Below, one piece after another: positions 49,503-58,427 of a stretch of 64,000 nt of DNA. The notes under the pieces are model-generated. The model was not told the DNA's origin. It saw nothing but the letters and a program-made list of their open reading frames with translations, and did no database searches. Positions within the stretch are counted from its first letter, which is position 1, and each line of letters begins with the position of its first letter. A program made the position numbers and the translations under genes. The stretch comes from Tritrichomonas foetus (taxonomy: Eukaryota > Parabasalia > Tritrichomonadida > Tritrichomonadidae). The stretch is taken from the NCBI GenBank assembly GCA_001839685.1, contig MLAK01000325.1, positions 41,745-105,744 of the forward strand, read 5' to 3'.

Positions 49503-49788
49503 TATATATTTGTTTGATAATCGGATTGTTTGTAATATATTAAATTATCTATTAATTATTGTTATCCTTTAATATTGTTATTAATCTGTAATCTGTTTTA
49601 TTGAAGAATATAGCTGGATTATTTTCATATCTACAGAACGCTAACAAATTGAATATATTTGGCACTACGATATGTTGATTAGTGGGGAAGTTCACACAGA
49701 TATTATAAATTAGAATAAGTATGACATCAAAAATGAATATAGAAAAAAGAGTTAGAATGTGAATAGATGAATAGATATTTATTATGAT
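49503..49788. other. convergent spacer
   Basis: About 290 AT-rich bases between two convergent genes; only 3'-end signals are expected. Confidence 0.5.
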
Positions 49789-52700
49789 TTATTTTTTGGA
49801 TGTTTTAACAGTAGTTGATTTCTTAGAATTCTTTTTCAGTTTCATTTGTTCTTTCATCGTGATTTCATTTCGCTTTATCATCATCTTCTTTTGTAGCTCC
49901 ATATTTTGTTTGAACATATCTTTAATTCCAAAGCTGTGTTTCTCTTCTGGGAGAACATCATCATTGTGTGGAACATACGAATCAAGTTCTTTAAGAATTG
50001 TCGGATCAACCAAATTGTTAGATGTTAATTTACTTTTCATCGTGAAGATAAACAAGCAAATCTTCTCAACGATATATGATAAAGCAATGTCAATGGCGCA
50101 ATAAAGAGCCATTTTATCTCTGAAATCTGTTGATGGGAATTGAACAATTTGAAATGTCGAACGAAGGAGATCAGATGAATCACAAAGCATTAAAACAACG
50201 AAAACTAACGAAATTAAAATACTAATCAAAAGAAGTTTGTTTTCATGGAATGCTTGCATAAACGGCCTACCTCTATAATTAGAAATAAAGGTTGCAATTT
50301 GCATTTCACTTGTAATGATATACATTGCAGTATTCATTAATCCTGGTTCGAATTTGAGTTTGTAGTTAAATGGTTTTGTTACATAACCAGTACTAAAAAC
50401 AAGATTTCGAACAAGATAAATTATATAAAAATGAACAGCAAATTGAAGTAAAACAGAAGTAACTAAATATAAATTAAACTGTGATTCAAATGGTCTTTCT
50501 TTTGAGAGTTTTCTTAATGGTTTGGCCCAAGAAATAGACATGAATGCAAATGAAATGCCAAGAGCAAAAATAGTTAATTGTTGATCACCAAATTTTACAT
50601 TTTCAATGAACAAAACTGATACAGAATATGCAGAAATAAGACAATTAAGTGACAATTGCTTAAATAAGTCAATTGTTGATGAAAGAGTTGCTCTTCCAAA
50701 TCGAATTAAATCAATGCAAGCACTAATTGTTGATCTTTTTGAAACAAATGGTGCTGCAATTGATGCGGCTCCAAGCTTTGGCTTGTATTCATCATCATCA
50801 ATAGCAATATCGAGTGAATTTTCAACCAGACCAACACCAACATGTGCTTGTTTCAAAGCACCAACGTCATTTGTTCCATCACCGCACATAAGAGTTCGTT
50901 CACCAAGTTCTTTTAACTTATAAAGAACATCTTCTTTACTTTGTGGTGACATCCTTGCAAAAACGTTGCAATGACGAACAACATCAGAAAACTCTTTGCT
51001 TGATAGCTTACTTAATGCTTTTCCTGTATAACAATGTGAGTATTCAACACTGTCTTGAGCTGGTTCACCAAATGAGTCCACAACACCATCATCATGAATT
51101 AGTGGTGGTTTATTCATAATATGAAGCCTCGAAGCAACATGGCATGCAGTTAATGGATCATCACCTGTGATTATAATAACTCGATGTGTTGATTTAAGCA
51201 ATTCAACAATCGTATCTTCTGTTCCACGTTTCATTGGTGCAGAAAAAACAGTAAAGCCACGGAAAATTAAGTTACTTTCAGCTTGCTCTCTTGTTAAGTT
51301 ATTCAAATTCATTTCATTTTGTTCTAGTGGACGAGAAGCAAGAGCAAGGACTCTACATCCTTGTCTTGTATAATTCCTGTATACAGTGAAATAATCTTCA
51401 GGAACAGTCGCTAAATGTTCAGCAATTACTTCTGGAGCACCTTTTGTTAAAACAAAAAGCTTATTATTAGTAATTCCAGCAATTGCTGTCATTCTTCTCA
51501 TTTCTGCACTGAAATGGAACAGTTTTTGTGTGGTTATTGTGAATTTCTTATGTTTGTTCTTTCCACCAGGAGTAATTGAGAATCCCATTTGGGAAAATGC
51601 TGTCGCTTCAAGGGTATCACCAATGAGTTTTCCATTCACGCCGTTAATTAATGAATGGCATGATCCAATTACCATTAATGTTTCATTGGAAAGATTATTT
51701 GAATCATTTTCCAAATTTCCAACTACTCCACCTACCAGCTTACCAGATGTCTCAGTACTATTGTGATTATTATTGTCAATTTTAGTTGTCATTTCATCAA
51801 CACCTGCAAGTTTATATTCTTCGGCTGTCAAGGTTCCAGTTTTATCGAAGCAGCAAACAGATACAGTTCCTGCGAATGGAATTCTAAAAGGTTCTGTACA
51901 GAAAACAGCAAGTTTAGAAAGTGCCAAAAGTGAAGCATTTACAGAAACTGTCAACTGCATTGGTAAATCAGGTGGAATTGAAGAAGTCAAAATAAGAAGA
52001 CATTCAACAATAATTCTGAAAGTACTTATTGTTGAACTCTTTCGACCATAATAAACCACATAGCCAGATGCAAAGATAGCAAAGATAGATAAAAACACAA
52101 GTAAATACATGGAATCTTTCGATTCAGCAGAAACTCTCTGTGATGCAAACAAAATTGTTCGAATCAAACGTCCTTGTGAACTACCAAGTCCTGTTGAAAT
52201 TACATAAGCTAAACATCCTTTTGTCGGTAAGTAAATATGACTTTCTCCTGGAATAATTTGCTCTATTTTAGTTCCACCGAAAATAATAAATCGCTTATCT
52301 TTTGATGGGTCAATTTGATAATCTTTTGGAAGACTTAAAATGTTATCTTTTACTTGCGGAGTGGATTCGCCTGTCAGCATTGCTTCATTTGTTACACATC
52401 GACCAGAAAGAAGGAGCAAATCTGCTGGACATATAATTTCTTGATTAATTAAGACAATATCACCTGGTAATAAATTTCCGCTTTCTAAAAATGTCCAAGA
52501 GCCATCGCGGTAAACTTGAACGCGTGTTGATTCATTTTCAACACCACGAAGTTCCAGTAAATTTGATTGGCGTGTGTTTACAGTATTCGCTTCTAGAATG
52601 AAAAGTGAAACAAGCGAAAAAAGTGGATAAATGAAATATTCGTCCAACATCCAGCAACAAATTGAAAAAACTTGGAAAACGAAAAATGGTGCTAAAACGT

Positions 52701-53307
52701 GTTCTTTCATTAATTCTTTAAATGAAGGAACTGGAATTTGATAAGAATTTAAACCAAAATAATTCAATTTTTCGGTTTTTTCTGTTCTGGAAATTCCTTT
52801 GGAATCAAGATATTCTTGAACTGTCAAATCGGTTGGATATTTGAGTGATACAAATTGGCCATTCACAAATTCACGTTTTTTCTGTTGGAAAATTGCAAAA
52901 GGTGGATTTGATGATTTATCGAATTTGACAATTTGGGCTGAGCCGCGATGTTGGCTTGGTGTAAACAAAACGTGTGTGGCGTCTTTCTCTGAGGCTGTAG
53001 AATATTTGAGCCATGAATTGAATGAAATTGACCAAGTTGAGAATAAAAATATTAAAAGGTGAATTCCGGCAATAATGAAGGGACTCATGACAAGTAAAGT
53101 GTGTGGTTCCAAATTTGGAACATCTAAGTGATCGACAATAAAAGCGAATGTTCCGTTCGAAGCCTCTTCTGGTGCTTCGGATATCCAATTGGCATTAAGT
53201 AGTTGAATGAAAGGTAATAACGTGAGTGGGTATAAAATCGAGAAAATGATCGTATCAAATCGTTGCCATAATGTTTTTTCTTTTAATAACTGAAACTTAG
53301 GTGGCAT
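49789..53307 (-). CDS. P5A-type ATPase (Spf1/ATP13A1-like)
   Basis: A 1172-residue P-type ATPase of subfamily P5A, the endoplasmic-reticulum transmembrane-helix dislocase known as Spf1 in yeast and ATP13A1 in human. The P5A-specific M4 motif is SSIPPDLPMQLTVSVN (about 440-456), followed by CTEPFRIPFAGTVSVCCFDKTGTLT with the phosphorylated Asp near 487. TGES in the actuator domain (ALTGESTPQV), the KGAPEV nucleotide-binding motif and CGDGTNDVGALKQAHVGV (about 805) are all intact, so the pump should be active. The N-terminus shows the extra hydrophobic hairpins of P5 ATPases. The C-terminus after the last helix is Lys-rich. A TCAAT Inr at 53311-53315 precedes the ATG by 8 nt. Together with the Derlin it serves ER protein quality control. 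Confidence 0.95.
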   Translation of the reverse strand: MPPKFQLLKEKTLWQRFDTIIFSILYPLTLLPFIQLLNANWISEAPEEASNGTFAFIVDHLDVPNLEPHTLLVMSPFIIAGIHLLIFLFSTWSISFNSWLKYSTASEKDATHVLFTPSQHRGSAQIVKFDKSSNPPFAIFQQKKREFVNGQFVSLKYPTDLTVQEYLDSKGISRTEKTEKLNYFGLNSYQIPVPSFKELMKEHVLAPFFVFQVFSICCWMLDEYFIYPLFSLVSLFILEANTVNTRQSNLLELRGVENESTRVQVYRDGSWTFLESGNLLPGDIVLINQEIICPADLLLLSGRCVTNEAMLTGESTPQVKDNILSLPKDYQIDPSKDKRFIIFGGTKIEQIIPGESHIYLPTKGCLAYVISTGLGSSQGRLIRTILFASQRVSAESKDSMYLLVFLSIFAIFASGYVVYYGRKSSTISTFRIIVECLLILTSSIPPDLPMQLTVSVNASLLALSKLAVFCTEPFRIPFAGTVSVCCFDKTGTLTAEEYKLAGVDEMTTKIDNNNHNSTETSGKLVGGVVGNLENDSNNLSNETLMVIGSCHSLINGVNGKLIGDTLEATAFSQMGFSITPGGKNKHKKFTITTQKLFHFSAEMRRMTAIAGITNNKLFVLTKGAPEVIAEHLATVPEDYFTVYRNYTRQGCRVLALASRPLEQNEMNLNNLTREQAESNLIFRGFTVFSAPMKRGTEDTIVELLKSTHRVIIITGDDPLTACHVASRLHIMNKPPLIHDDGVVDSFGEPAQDSVEYSHCYTGKALSKLSSKEFSDVVRHCNVFARMSPQSKEDVLYKLKELGERTLMCGDGTNDVGALKQAHVGVGLVENSLDIAIDDDEYKPKLGAASIAAPFVSKRSTISACIDLIRFGRATLSSTIDLFKQLSLNCLISAYSVSVLFIENVKFGDQQLTIFALGISFAFMSISWAKPLRKLSKERPFESQFNLYLVTSVLLQFAVHFYIIYLVRNLVFSTGYVTKPFNYKLKFEPGLMNTAMYIITSEMQIATFISNYRGRPFMQAFHENKLLLISILISLVFVVLMLCDSSDLLRSTFQIVQFPSTDFRDKMALYCAIDIALSYIVEKICLFIFTMKSKLTSNNLVDPTILKELDSYVPHNDDVLPEEKHSFGIKDMFKQNMELQKKMMIKRNEITMKEQMKLKKNSKKSTTVKTSKK

Positions 53308-53310
53308 TAG

Positions 53311-53315
53311 ATTGA
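53311..53315 (-). promoter_or_regulatory. Inr (TCAAT) of the P5A ATPase gene
   Basis: On the minus strand TCAAT ends 3 bases before the ATG at 53307, giving a 6-nt leader. Confidence 0.5.
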
Positions 53316-53518
53316 AATGTTATATGAAAATTTTAGATTATCGATCATAAATTAGAAATGTGATATGAAAATACCCCAAAAATCAAATTTTATTTCGAAT
53401 AAAATCTCTTTCAAAATGATTATTTGAATACGTTATCGATATTATGGTGAATTATCCTCTAATTAGGCCAATTAGACAACTTTAATATAGAAAAGTGCCA
53501 CCGATAGTGTTTATCGAG

Positions 53519-55441
53519 ATGAAGCACAAAAGGCAGAATGCTGTCGTTAACTTCACAATTCATACCCTTCGCTTACCAGAAGATATCCAAGACCCTTTTC
53601 AGATCGAATTTAAACGAGGAAATACAAACGGAATGACAGAAAAATCATTTGTCGACGATCACAACGAAGTTCATTACGAAAAAAACTTTCGTGTATGTGT
53701 TACACTAGTCCGCCCTGATGAAAAATCGCGTAAAGAATTTAAAAAGAAAAAGATTGCATTCACTGTTTATCGATTTCGAGATACTTCACGCAAAGTCTTC
53801 GGGAAGTTTACAATTAATGCAACAAAATATATGAAATCAAAAACTGATACTTTCGAGGTCGAGTCTCCCCATGCAAAAAAATCCTTTGTTATTATGTCAA
53901 TAAATGTAACTTTGACAACTGGAAGTATGGCTGGCAGTGGTGGCACAGACCTCGATTCGCAGTCAGAAGCTATTCAGCTACAGACAGATAGACAAGACGA
54001 ATGGGATGTTTCTGATATGGTCACGCCTGAAGGAAAAGAAAGAATTCAAAATTTCTTCATGAAAAGGGAAGCTGAGAAAAATGAGCAGAGAAGTCGATTA
54101 AGTGATTTTGCTCAAATTTCTCATAGTGAAGGAAGGTCCCGAACAAGAAATAGTAAACGTACATCAATTAACTTACTTACTGTGAATCCCCAAATTGCGT
54201 CTTCTTTGGCTGAAAATAAAATTGATGTCCCATTGACGCCAGGAACTGATAAATCTCCTAAAAATAAAATCAGCAATTTTCTCACAAAGAAACAGCCCAG
54301 GAAACGTGCCCCTGTTCCTGCTCCATACGATACTCGAAAAAATGATGAATCACTCGATTATGAAGGAATAAATGACAGTGAAAAGATCAGTGATTCAAAG
54401 GATGATAAAAAAAATCTAAAGAAAGACAAAAGTCAAACAGTATCAAAAAAAGAAACTGATTTGAGATTTTTAAGATCGGTGATGGCTAAAATTTGGGATA
54501 ATAATTCACCTATCCAACCAAATGGCTATCCAAAAACTGCTGCTGCTGTTGTTGCAGCATTTCTCCATACAAAAATGCTCGAATCAAATGATGATGATCA
54601 TTCATTAATTTATGAATTCAATGAACGATACAAATCTTCAGTTATGCTTTCCAATTTCTCTGAATCTTATGAAAAAGCTTATGTAACTACAATGATCATT
54701 GCAACAATGAATTCCTTAAAAGAAACATTAAATTTAAATCAAAATAAAGTTGATATCCTTGTTTCTGGTCTAACAATGATTTTGCTTGATCAATTCAATG
54801 AATTCATTATTGAATCTTTTGCACCTTTTCAACAAATTGGTGAAAATCTGATTTTAGGAACCTTTGATGAATCAAAAGTTGCTAAAACTTTAAACGATTC
54901 AATTCTTTTATTTCAGGATTCCATAAAACTTGATAAAGATTTTATAAATTTCTACACTGAGAAGATCATTCACATCTTCGATAAACTTTTACTTAAAACT
55001 GTTTTGGATCATCCTGAAAGGTGTTCATTTAATAGTGCTGTCCAATGGAATACAGTGATTACTGTTTTATCTGATTATGAAGTAATAAAATTACCTCTTT
55101 TTAGAGAGACTGCTTCTGTTTTAATGATGTCAATGATGCTTTGTGGTGATCCACAAACTAAAAATGATATTTGTCCAGATTTGAAACCAGAACTTGTTTA
55201 TAAATTGTTACAGATTCAACAAGTTGATGATTTCTTACCATCACCTAATGATCCAACAATGTTCCAAGAACACTTCCATTTAATAGTAGGAGCATGTGAG
55301 CCATCTATTGAATTGACGTATGATGGAAACTTCGATTTGCTCCTTGAGAAGTTGAATGTGAGTGAATGGAAAAATGTGACATTCACTTCAGATGTACTTG
55401 AAGCATTTCCCTACTTAACTTCTTATTTCTCAACAAAATGA
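53519..55441 (+). CDS. NT-C2 domain protein with Dilute (DIL)-like C-terminus
   Basis: A 640-residue protein from the first ATG (53519); the frame is open 8 codons further up from a GTG. Residues 1-135 fit the NT-C2 (EEIG1/EHBP1 N-terminal C2) domain: VVNFTIHTLRLP, an FxxxFKRGN-type strand, VRPDEKSRKEF, and KKIAFTVYRF...KVFGKFTINATKYM. A basic, Ser-rich, disordered linker follows (about 150-315). The C-terminal 320 residues are helical and end like a Dilute domain, seen in FNSAVQWNTVITVLSDYEVIKL and LKPELVYKLLQIQQVDDFLPSP (compare DIL's ...I..nls.LE.W and tp.Qi.klL..Y.p). DIL is the cargo-binding end of myosin V and of afadin. The combination suggests membrane-cytoskeleton adaptors in vesicle traffic. 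The DIL call is the weaker one. Confidence 0.65.
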   Translation: MKHKRQNAVVNFTIHTLRLPEDIQDPFQIEFKRGNTNGMTEKSFVDDHNEVHYEKNFRVCVTLVRPDEKSRKEFKKKKIAFTVYRFRDTSRKVFGKFTINATKYMKSKTDTFEVESPHAKKSFVIMSINVTLTTGSMAGSGGTDLDSQSEAIQLQTDRQDEWDVSDMVTPEGKERIQNFFMKREAEKNEQRSRLSDFAQISHSEGRSRTRNSKRTSINLLTVNPQIASSLAENKIDVPLTPGTDKSPKNKISNFLTKKQPRKRAPVPAPYDTRKNDESLDYEGINDSEKISDSKDDKKNLKKDKSQTVSKKETDLRFLRSVMAKIWDNNSPIQPNGYPKTAAAVVAAFLHTKMLESNDDDHSLIYEFNERYKSSVMLSNFSESYEKAYVTTMIIATMNSLKETLNLNQNKVDILVSGLTMILLDQFNEFIIESFAPFQQIGENLILGTFDESKVAKTLNDSILLFQDSIKLDKDFINFYTEKIIHIFDKLLLKTVLDHPERCSFNSAVQWNTVITVLSDYEVIKLPLFRETASVLMMSMMLCGDPQTKNDICPDLKPELVYKLLQIQQVDDFLPSPNDPTMFQEHFHLIVGACEPSIELTYDGNFDLLLEKLNVSEWKNVTFTSDVLEAFPYLTSYFSTK

Positions 55442-55883
55442 AAACAATCAATAAGTTGTATTATTAATGAATGTTTTAACAAAATAATAGAAAAAATTAA
55501 CTGGAAATGTTTCAAGAAGTTTTGGTGAAATGATGAGACAAAATTAGAAATTTGATTATTGTATCTTGTTTGAAAATGTTTGAAGAAATTAAATATTTAT
55601 GCTGATTGTTATTGAAATTAAAAAAAAGCTAGGATGTACGCATTTCTATTTTTTCTTCTTCTTTGACTGTTGTTTGCAATTGCATGAACAAATCTTGATT
55701 CATGAAACAATTGATTGATATAAGCAATTATCATATTGCTGCCTCATTCTTTGATCATCATCATGTTGTGCAAAACTTATATTTATATATATGAGATAAC
55801 TTTTTATGAGATAAAAATCATAAAAAAATAGTGAAAAAAAAAATTGGAATAAAATAAAATGCCAATATGATAGTGATACAATT
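55442..55883. other. convergent spacer
   Basis: About 440 AT-rich bases between convergent genes with a few A-runs. Nothing else seen. Confidence 0.5.
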
Positions 55884-56384
55884 TTACTGCAAGCCCATCA
55901 AAAGTTTAGCCTGCTCTACTTTTTGAAGTTTTTCTGGATTTCCTTTAATTTTATCCATATCTATAACTTCGAAAAACACTTGGAAAGCATCAAGTGAAAA
56001 AATTCCTGGAATGCTTGGCAAAATATTAAAATATTGCTGCAAGGCTTCCTTTCTTTCGTTGATGAATTCTTCGGAGGTGTTTCCAAAAAGCTTTTTTGGC
56101 GGGATTTTTGGAAGGACGACTTTTGGATCGACTGATTTTTTCAATAATTGATGAAATTTTTCTATTTGTGAAAATCGCCTTTTTGTTCGATTTAACAATG
56201 CGGTTTTATCGTCTTGGAGACACAACTCGATGTCATAATAGACGACATTTTGGTCGAGCTGTGTTCCTTCAATCAAGATATAAAATGGAGGATTATTTAT
56301 CGATTTTTCTAGAAGTGCGACCTTGTTAATAGTGAGGAGTGGTAATGGAATGCGATTGAAGGTATTTGGGACTTCAAGAGACAT
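55884..56384 (-). CDS. Stand-alone PX-domain protein
   Basis: A 166-residue protein that is essentially one phox-homology domain. After a short lead (1-30) come the strands FYILIEGTQLDQNVVYYDIELCL. The phosphoinositide-binding arginine pair region is RRFSQIEKFHQLLKK (68-82). A Pro-rich loop, LPKIPPKKLFG (89-99), is followed by EEFINERKEALQQYFNILPSIPGI, the typical helical end. The RR(F/Y) motif and the PPxK loop suggest PtdIns3P binding on endosomes, as in small sorting nexins. No BAR or other second domain fits into the remaining 35 residues, which form an amphipathic helix. Partner proteins are unknown. Confidence 0.88.
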   Translation of the reverse strand: MSLEVPNTFNRIPLPLLTINKVALLEKSINNPPFYILIEGTQLDQNVVYYDIELCLQDDKTALLNRTKRRFSQIEKFHQLLKKSVDPKVVLPKIPPKKLFGNTSEEFINERKEALQQYFNILPSIPGIFSLDAFQVFFEVIDMDKIKGNPEKLQKVEQAKLLMGLQ

Positions 56385-57092
56385 CTTTCGACAGTTTTAC
56401 TTTTTCCCTATCAAAAATGTTTAAAAAAGATGATTTATTCACAAAAAGTTTATAAGCCAGATGAATTAACATCTATTTTCTTTCAAAATAAAAGTGCATT
56501 CAATTAATTACCACTCAAATATTTCAATGAAGGCCAAACAAATTCGCGTTATGGCATTCAATCATCTTTTTTGGACAGATTTTTCTCATAACTCCATCAA
56601 AATACAATATTCTTGGTTCTAAAATGGTATTTTTTTGTTCATTATAAATAAATACTTTTTGCATCCTCTAAAACAATTTATAACCAACATTTCTAAGAAG
56701 ATACCAATTAAAGAAGCACAAAAACAATGAAAGGTCAAAACATTTCGCCCATCATTGAATTTTCTGAAAAGTTTACCATCAATGTCTATCAAAAAGTTAA
56801 TAAAGTCAAGTCTCCCCCAATTAGGATATCAGCCTATAATCCTTGATTATTCCTCTCATATATCTTCTAACTTCAGATAAAGCAATGTCAAAAAATTTGC
56901 ACCGCTAAAACCTGTAAAAAAAAAAAGATCATATAAATGTCGAAAAATATACATTCAAATTTATTTTTCGTTTTTACTGTAACCCGATTAAGAGTATATA
57001 AATAAAAACTAAATCATAAGAAAATATAAAATGAATTAAAAATAATTATTCAATTTTTTTTTTTTAAATTTTTATTTTCATAATAGAGAGAT
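56385..57092. other. intergenic, no gene seen
   Basis: About 700 AT-rich bases with poly-A and poly-T runs (for example T10 around 57055). No frame or RNA recognised. Confidence 0.5.
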
Positions 57093-58427
57093 TTATTCCG
57101 AATAATCGCATTCCGCACATGATGTCATCATCTTTATCCAATCATATATGGCGTAGTGTTTGAAGTGACCAGCCACATCATCACACCCATCTAAATTATT
57201 GAATGTATTGTAGCAAATTCTGATTATTTCATTATCGCCACCAGCAATTGCAAAATGTAATAAATTTGTGCATGAATTTGAAAAGTTACCATCAGAAACA
57301 GGATGTTCATCAAACAATTTCAGATTAGCTCCATTCACTAACAAGAACTTGAAACACTTAACTGATCCAAAAAATGCAGCAAATTGAATCCAAGTCGGAC
57401 GGTGATTTACAACATTGCACCTTTCAAAAATCGACACATCGATTCTTTGATTCACATCAATATTATCTCTTGCAGCCAGAACCTGAAGCCATTCCAGATC
57501 ATCAAACCGTAGAGCAATCGCAGCAGGACTTGGATTAATTCCAAGTTCTCTTTGTTCTTTGTATAGTTTCCATTTATCATTCACATCATTTTGGCTTTCA
57601 CTCACACTTTCAATTTCATTTACATTTTTAATTTCTCTTCCGCACAAACCATTAACAGAGCACAGGTTATAATCATTACAACATGAAGTATTTATGTCTT
57701 TGATTTCATCGTTGACAGATTGGTTACAATTATTGAAACTACCCAAATAGTTGTTGGCTTTGATATTACTGACGATAGAGATGTTACTGGTGAAATTTTG
57801 ACCATAACTTTCAACATATTCTTCTTCGTTATTTATGAGATTGATGAAAGCCCGAATGAGAGGCTCGTCCGCGGCCCTCGAAGACATTCCAAGAAGCTTT
57901 CTTTCGAATCCACTTGGATTGTGCTCTTCGAGCTCAGGGGCAAACCAAATCATGGCTTCATCTGAAACATAGCTGGTAAGGACTTTCTTCATTAATTCAG
58001 GACGAGAACTGATCCACTTATAAGCAAAAAACATGTTATCGCGTGGCATTTGGAGGCAGATTTTGGAGATACAGCGTTCGAATTCGGGAACGCTTTCTGT
58101 CCATTCTTTGCAAAGCCGTAAATAAAGTTCGACATTCATTGGTCTGATTCGAGCTGCTTCAAAGACTTTATGCGCGAGTTTCTCCATCATATCGAGATCA
58201 TCGAACCAGGGGCTTTCTAGAATACAGTTCATTGCGTAGAAGATATTGTCCCCATCTAGATGAAGGAGAAGGCCCTCGAGGGCTTCCTCACGTCGTGATT
58301 CAATCAAAACTTGATCATCAATTTCTTCAGAGCTACCCAGTGTGCTTAAGCTGTTGAAGCTGTTAAAACTGTTGAGGCTACTCAAGCTGTTGTAGTTTTC
58401 AAAGTTGTAATACTGATCCGAAAACAT
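57093..58427 (-). CDS. DUF3447/ankyrin-family protein
   Basis: A 444-residue intact member of the DUF3447 family, related to but different from the interrupted locus at 5.4 kb. It starts with a Ser/Asn/Leu-rich segment (repeating SLNSF/SFNSL). A helical region at about 40-200 follows with BACK-like helices (LLLHLDGDNIFYAMNCIL, ELYLRLCKEWTESV). A Cys/Asn-rich linker comes next. The DUF3447/ankyrin part (about 310-430) has DDLEWLQVLAARDNIDVNQRID, WIQFAAFFGSVKCFKFLLVNGANL and LLHFAIAGGDNEIIRICY. It has only about three repeats, fewer than most. Its base composition is visibly less AT-rich than that of the 5.4 kb locus, in line with an active, constrained gene. Function unknown, presumably protein binding. 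Confidence 0.8.
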   Translation of the reverse strand: MFSDQYYNFENYNSLSSLNSFNSFNSLSTLGSSEEIDDQVLIESRREEALEGLLLHLDGDNIFYAMNCILESPWFDDLDMMEKLAHKVFEAARIRPMNVELYLRLCKEWTESVPEFERCISKICLQMPRDNMFFAYKWISSRPELMKKVLTSYVSDEAMIWFAPELEEHNPSGFERKLLGMSSRAADEPLIRAFINLINNEEEYVESYGQNFTSNISIVSNIKANNYLGSFNNCNQSVNDEIKDINTSCCNDYNLCSVNGLCGREIKNVNEIESVSESQNDVNDKWKLYKEQRELGINPSPAAIALRFDDLEWLQVLAARDNIDVNQRIDVSIFERCNVVNHRPTWIQFAAFFGSVKCFKFLLVNGANLKLFDEHPVSDGNFSNSCTNLLHFAIAGGDNEIIRICYNTFNNLDGCDDVAGHFKHYAIYDWIKMMTSCAECDYSE

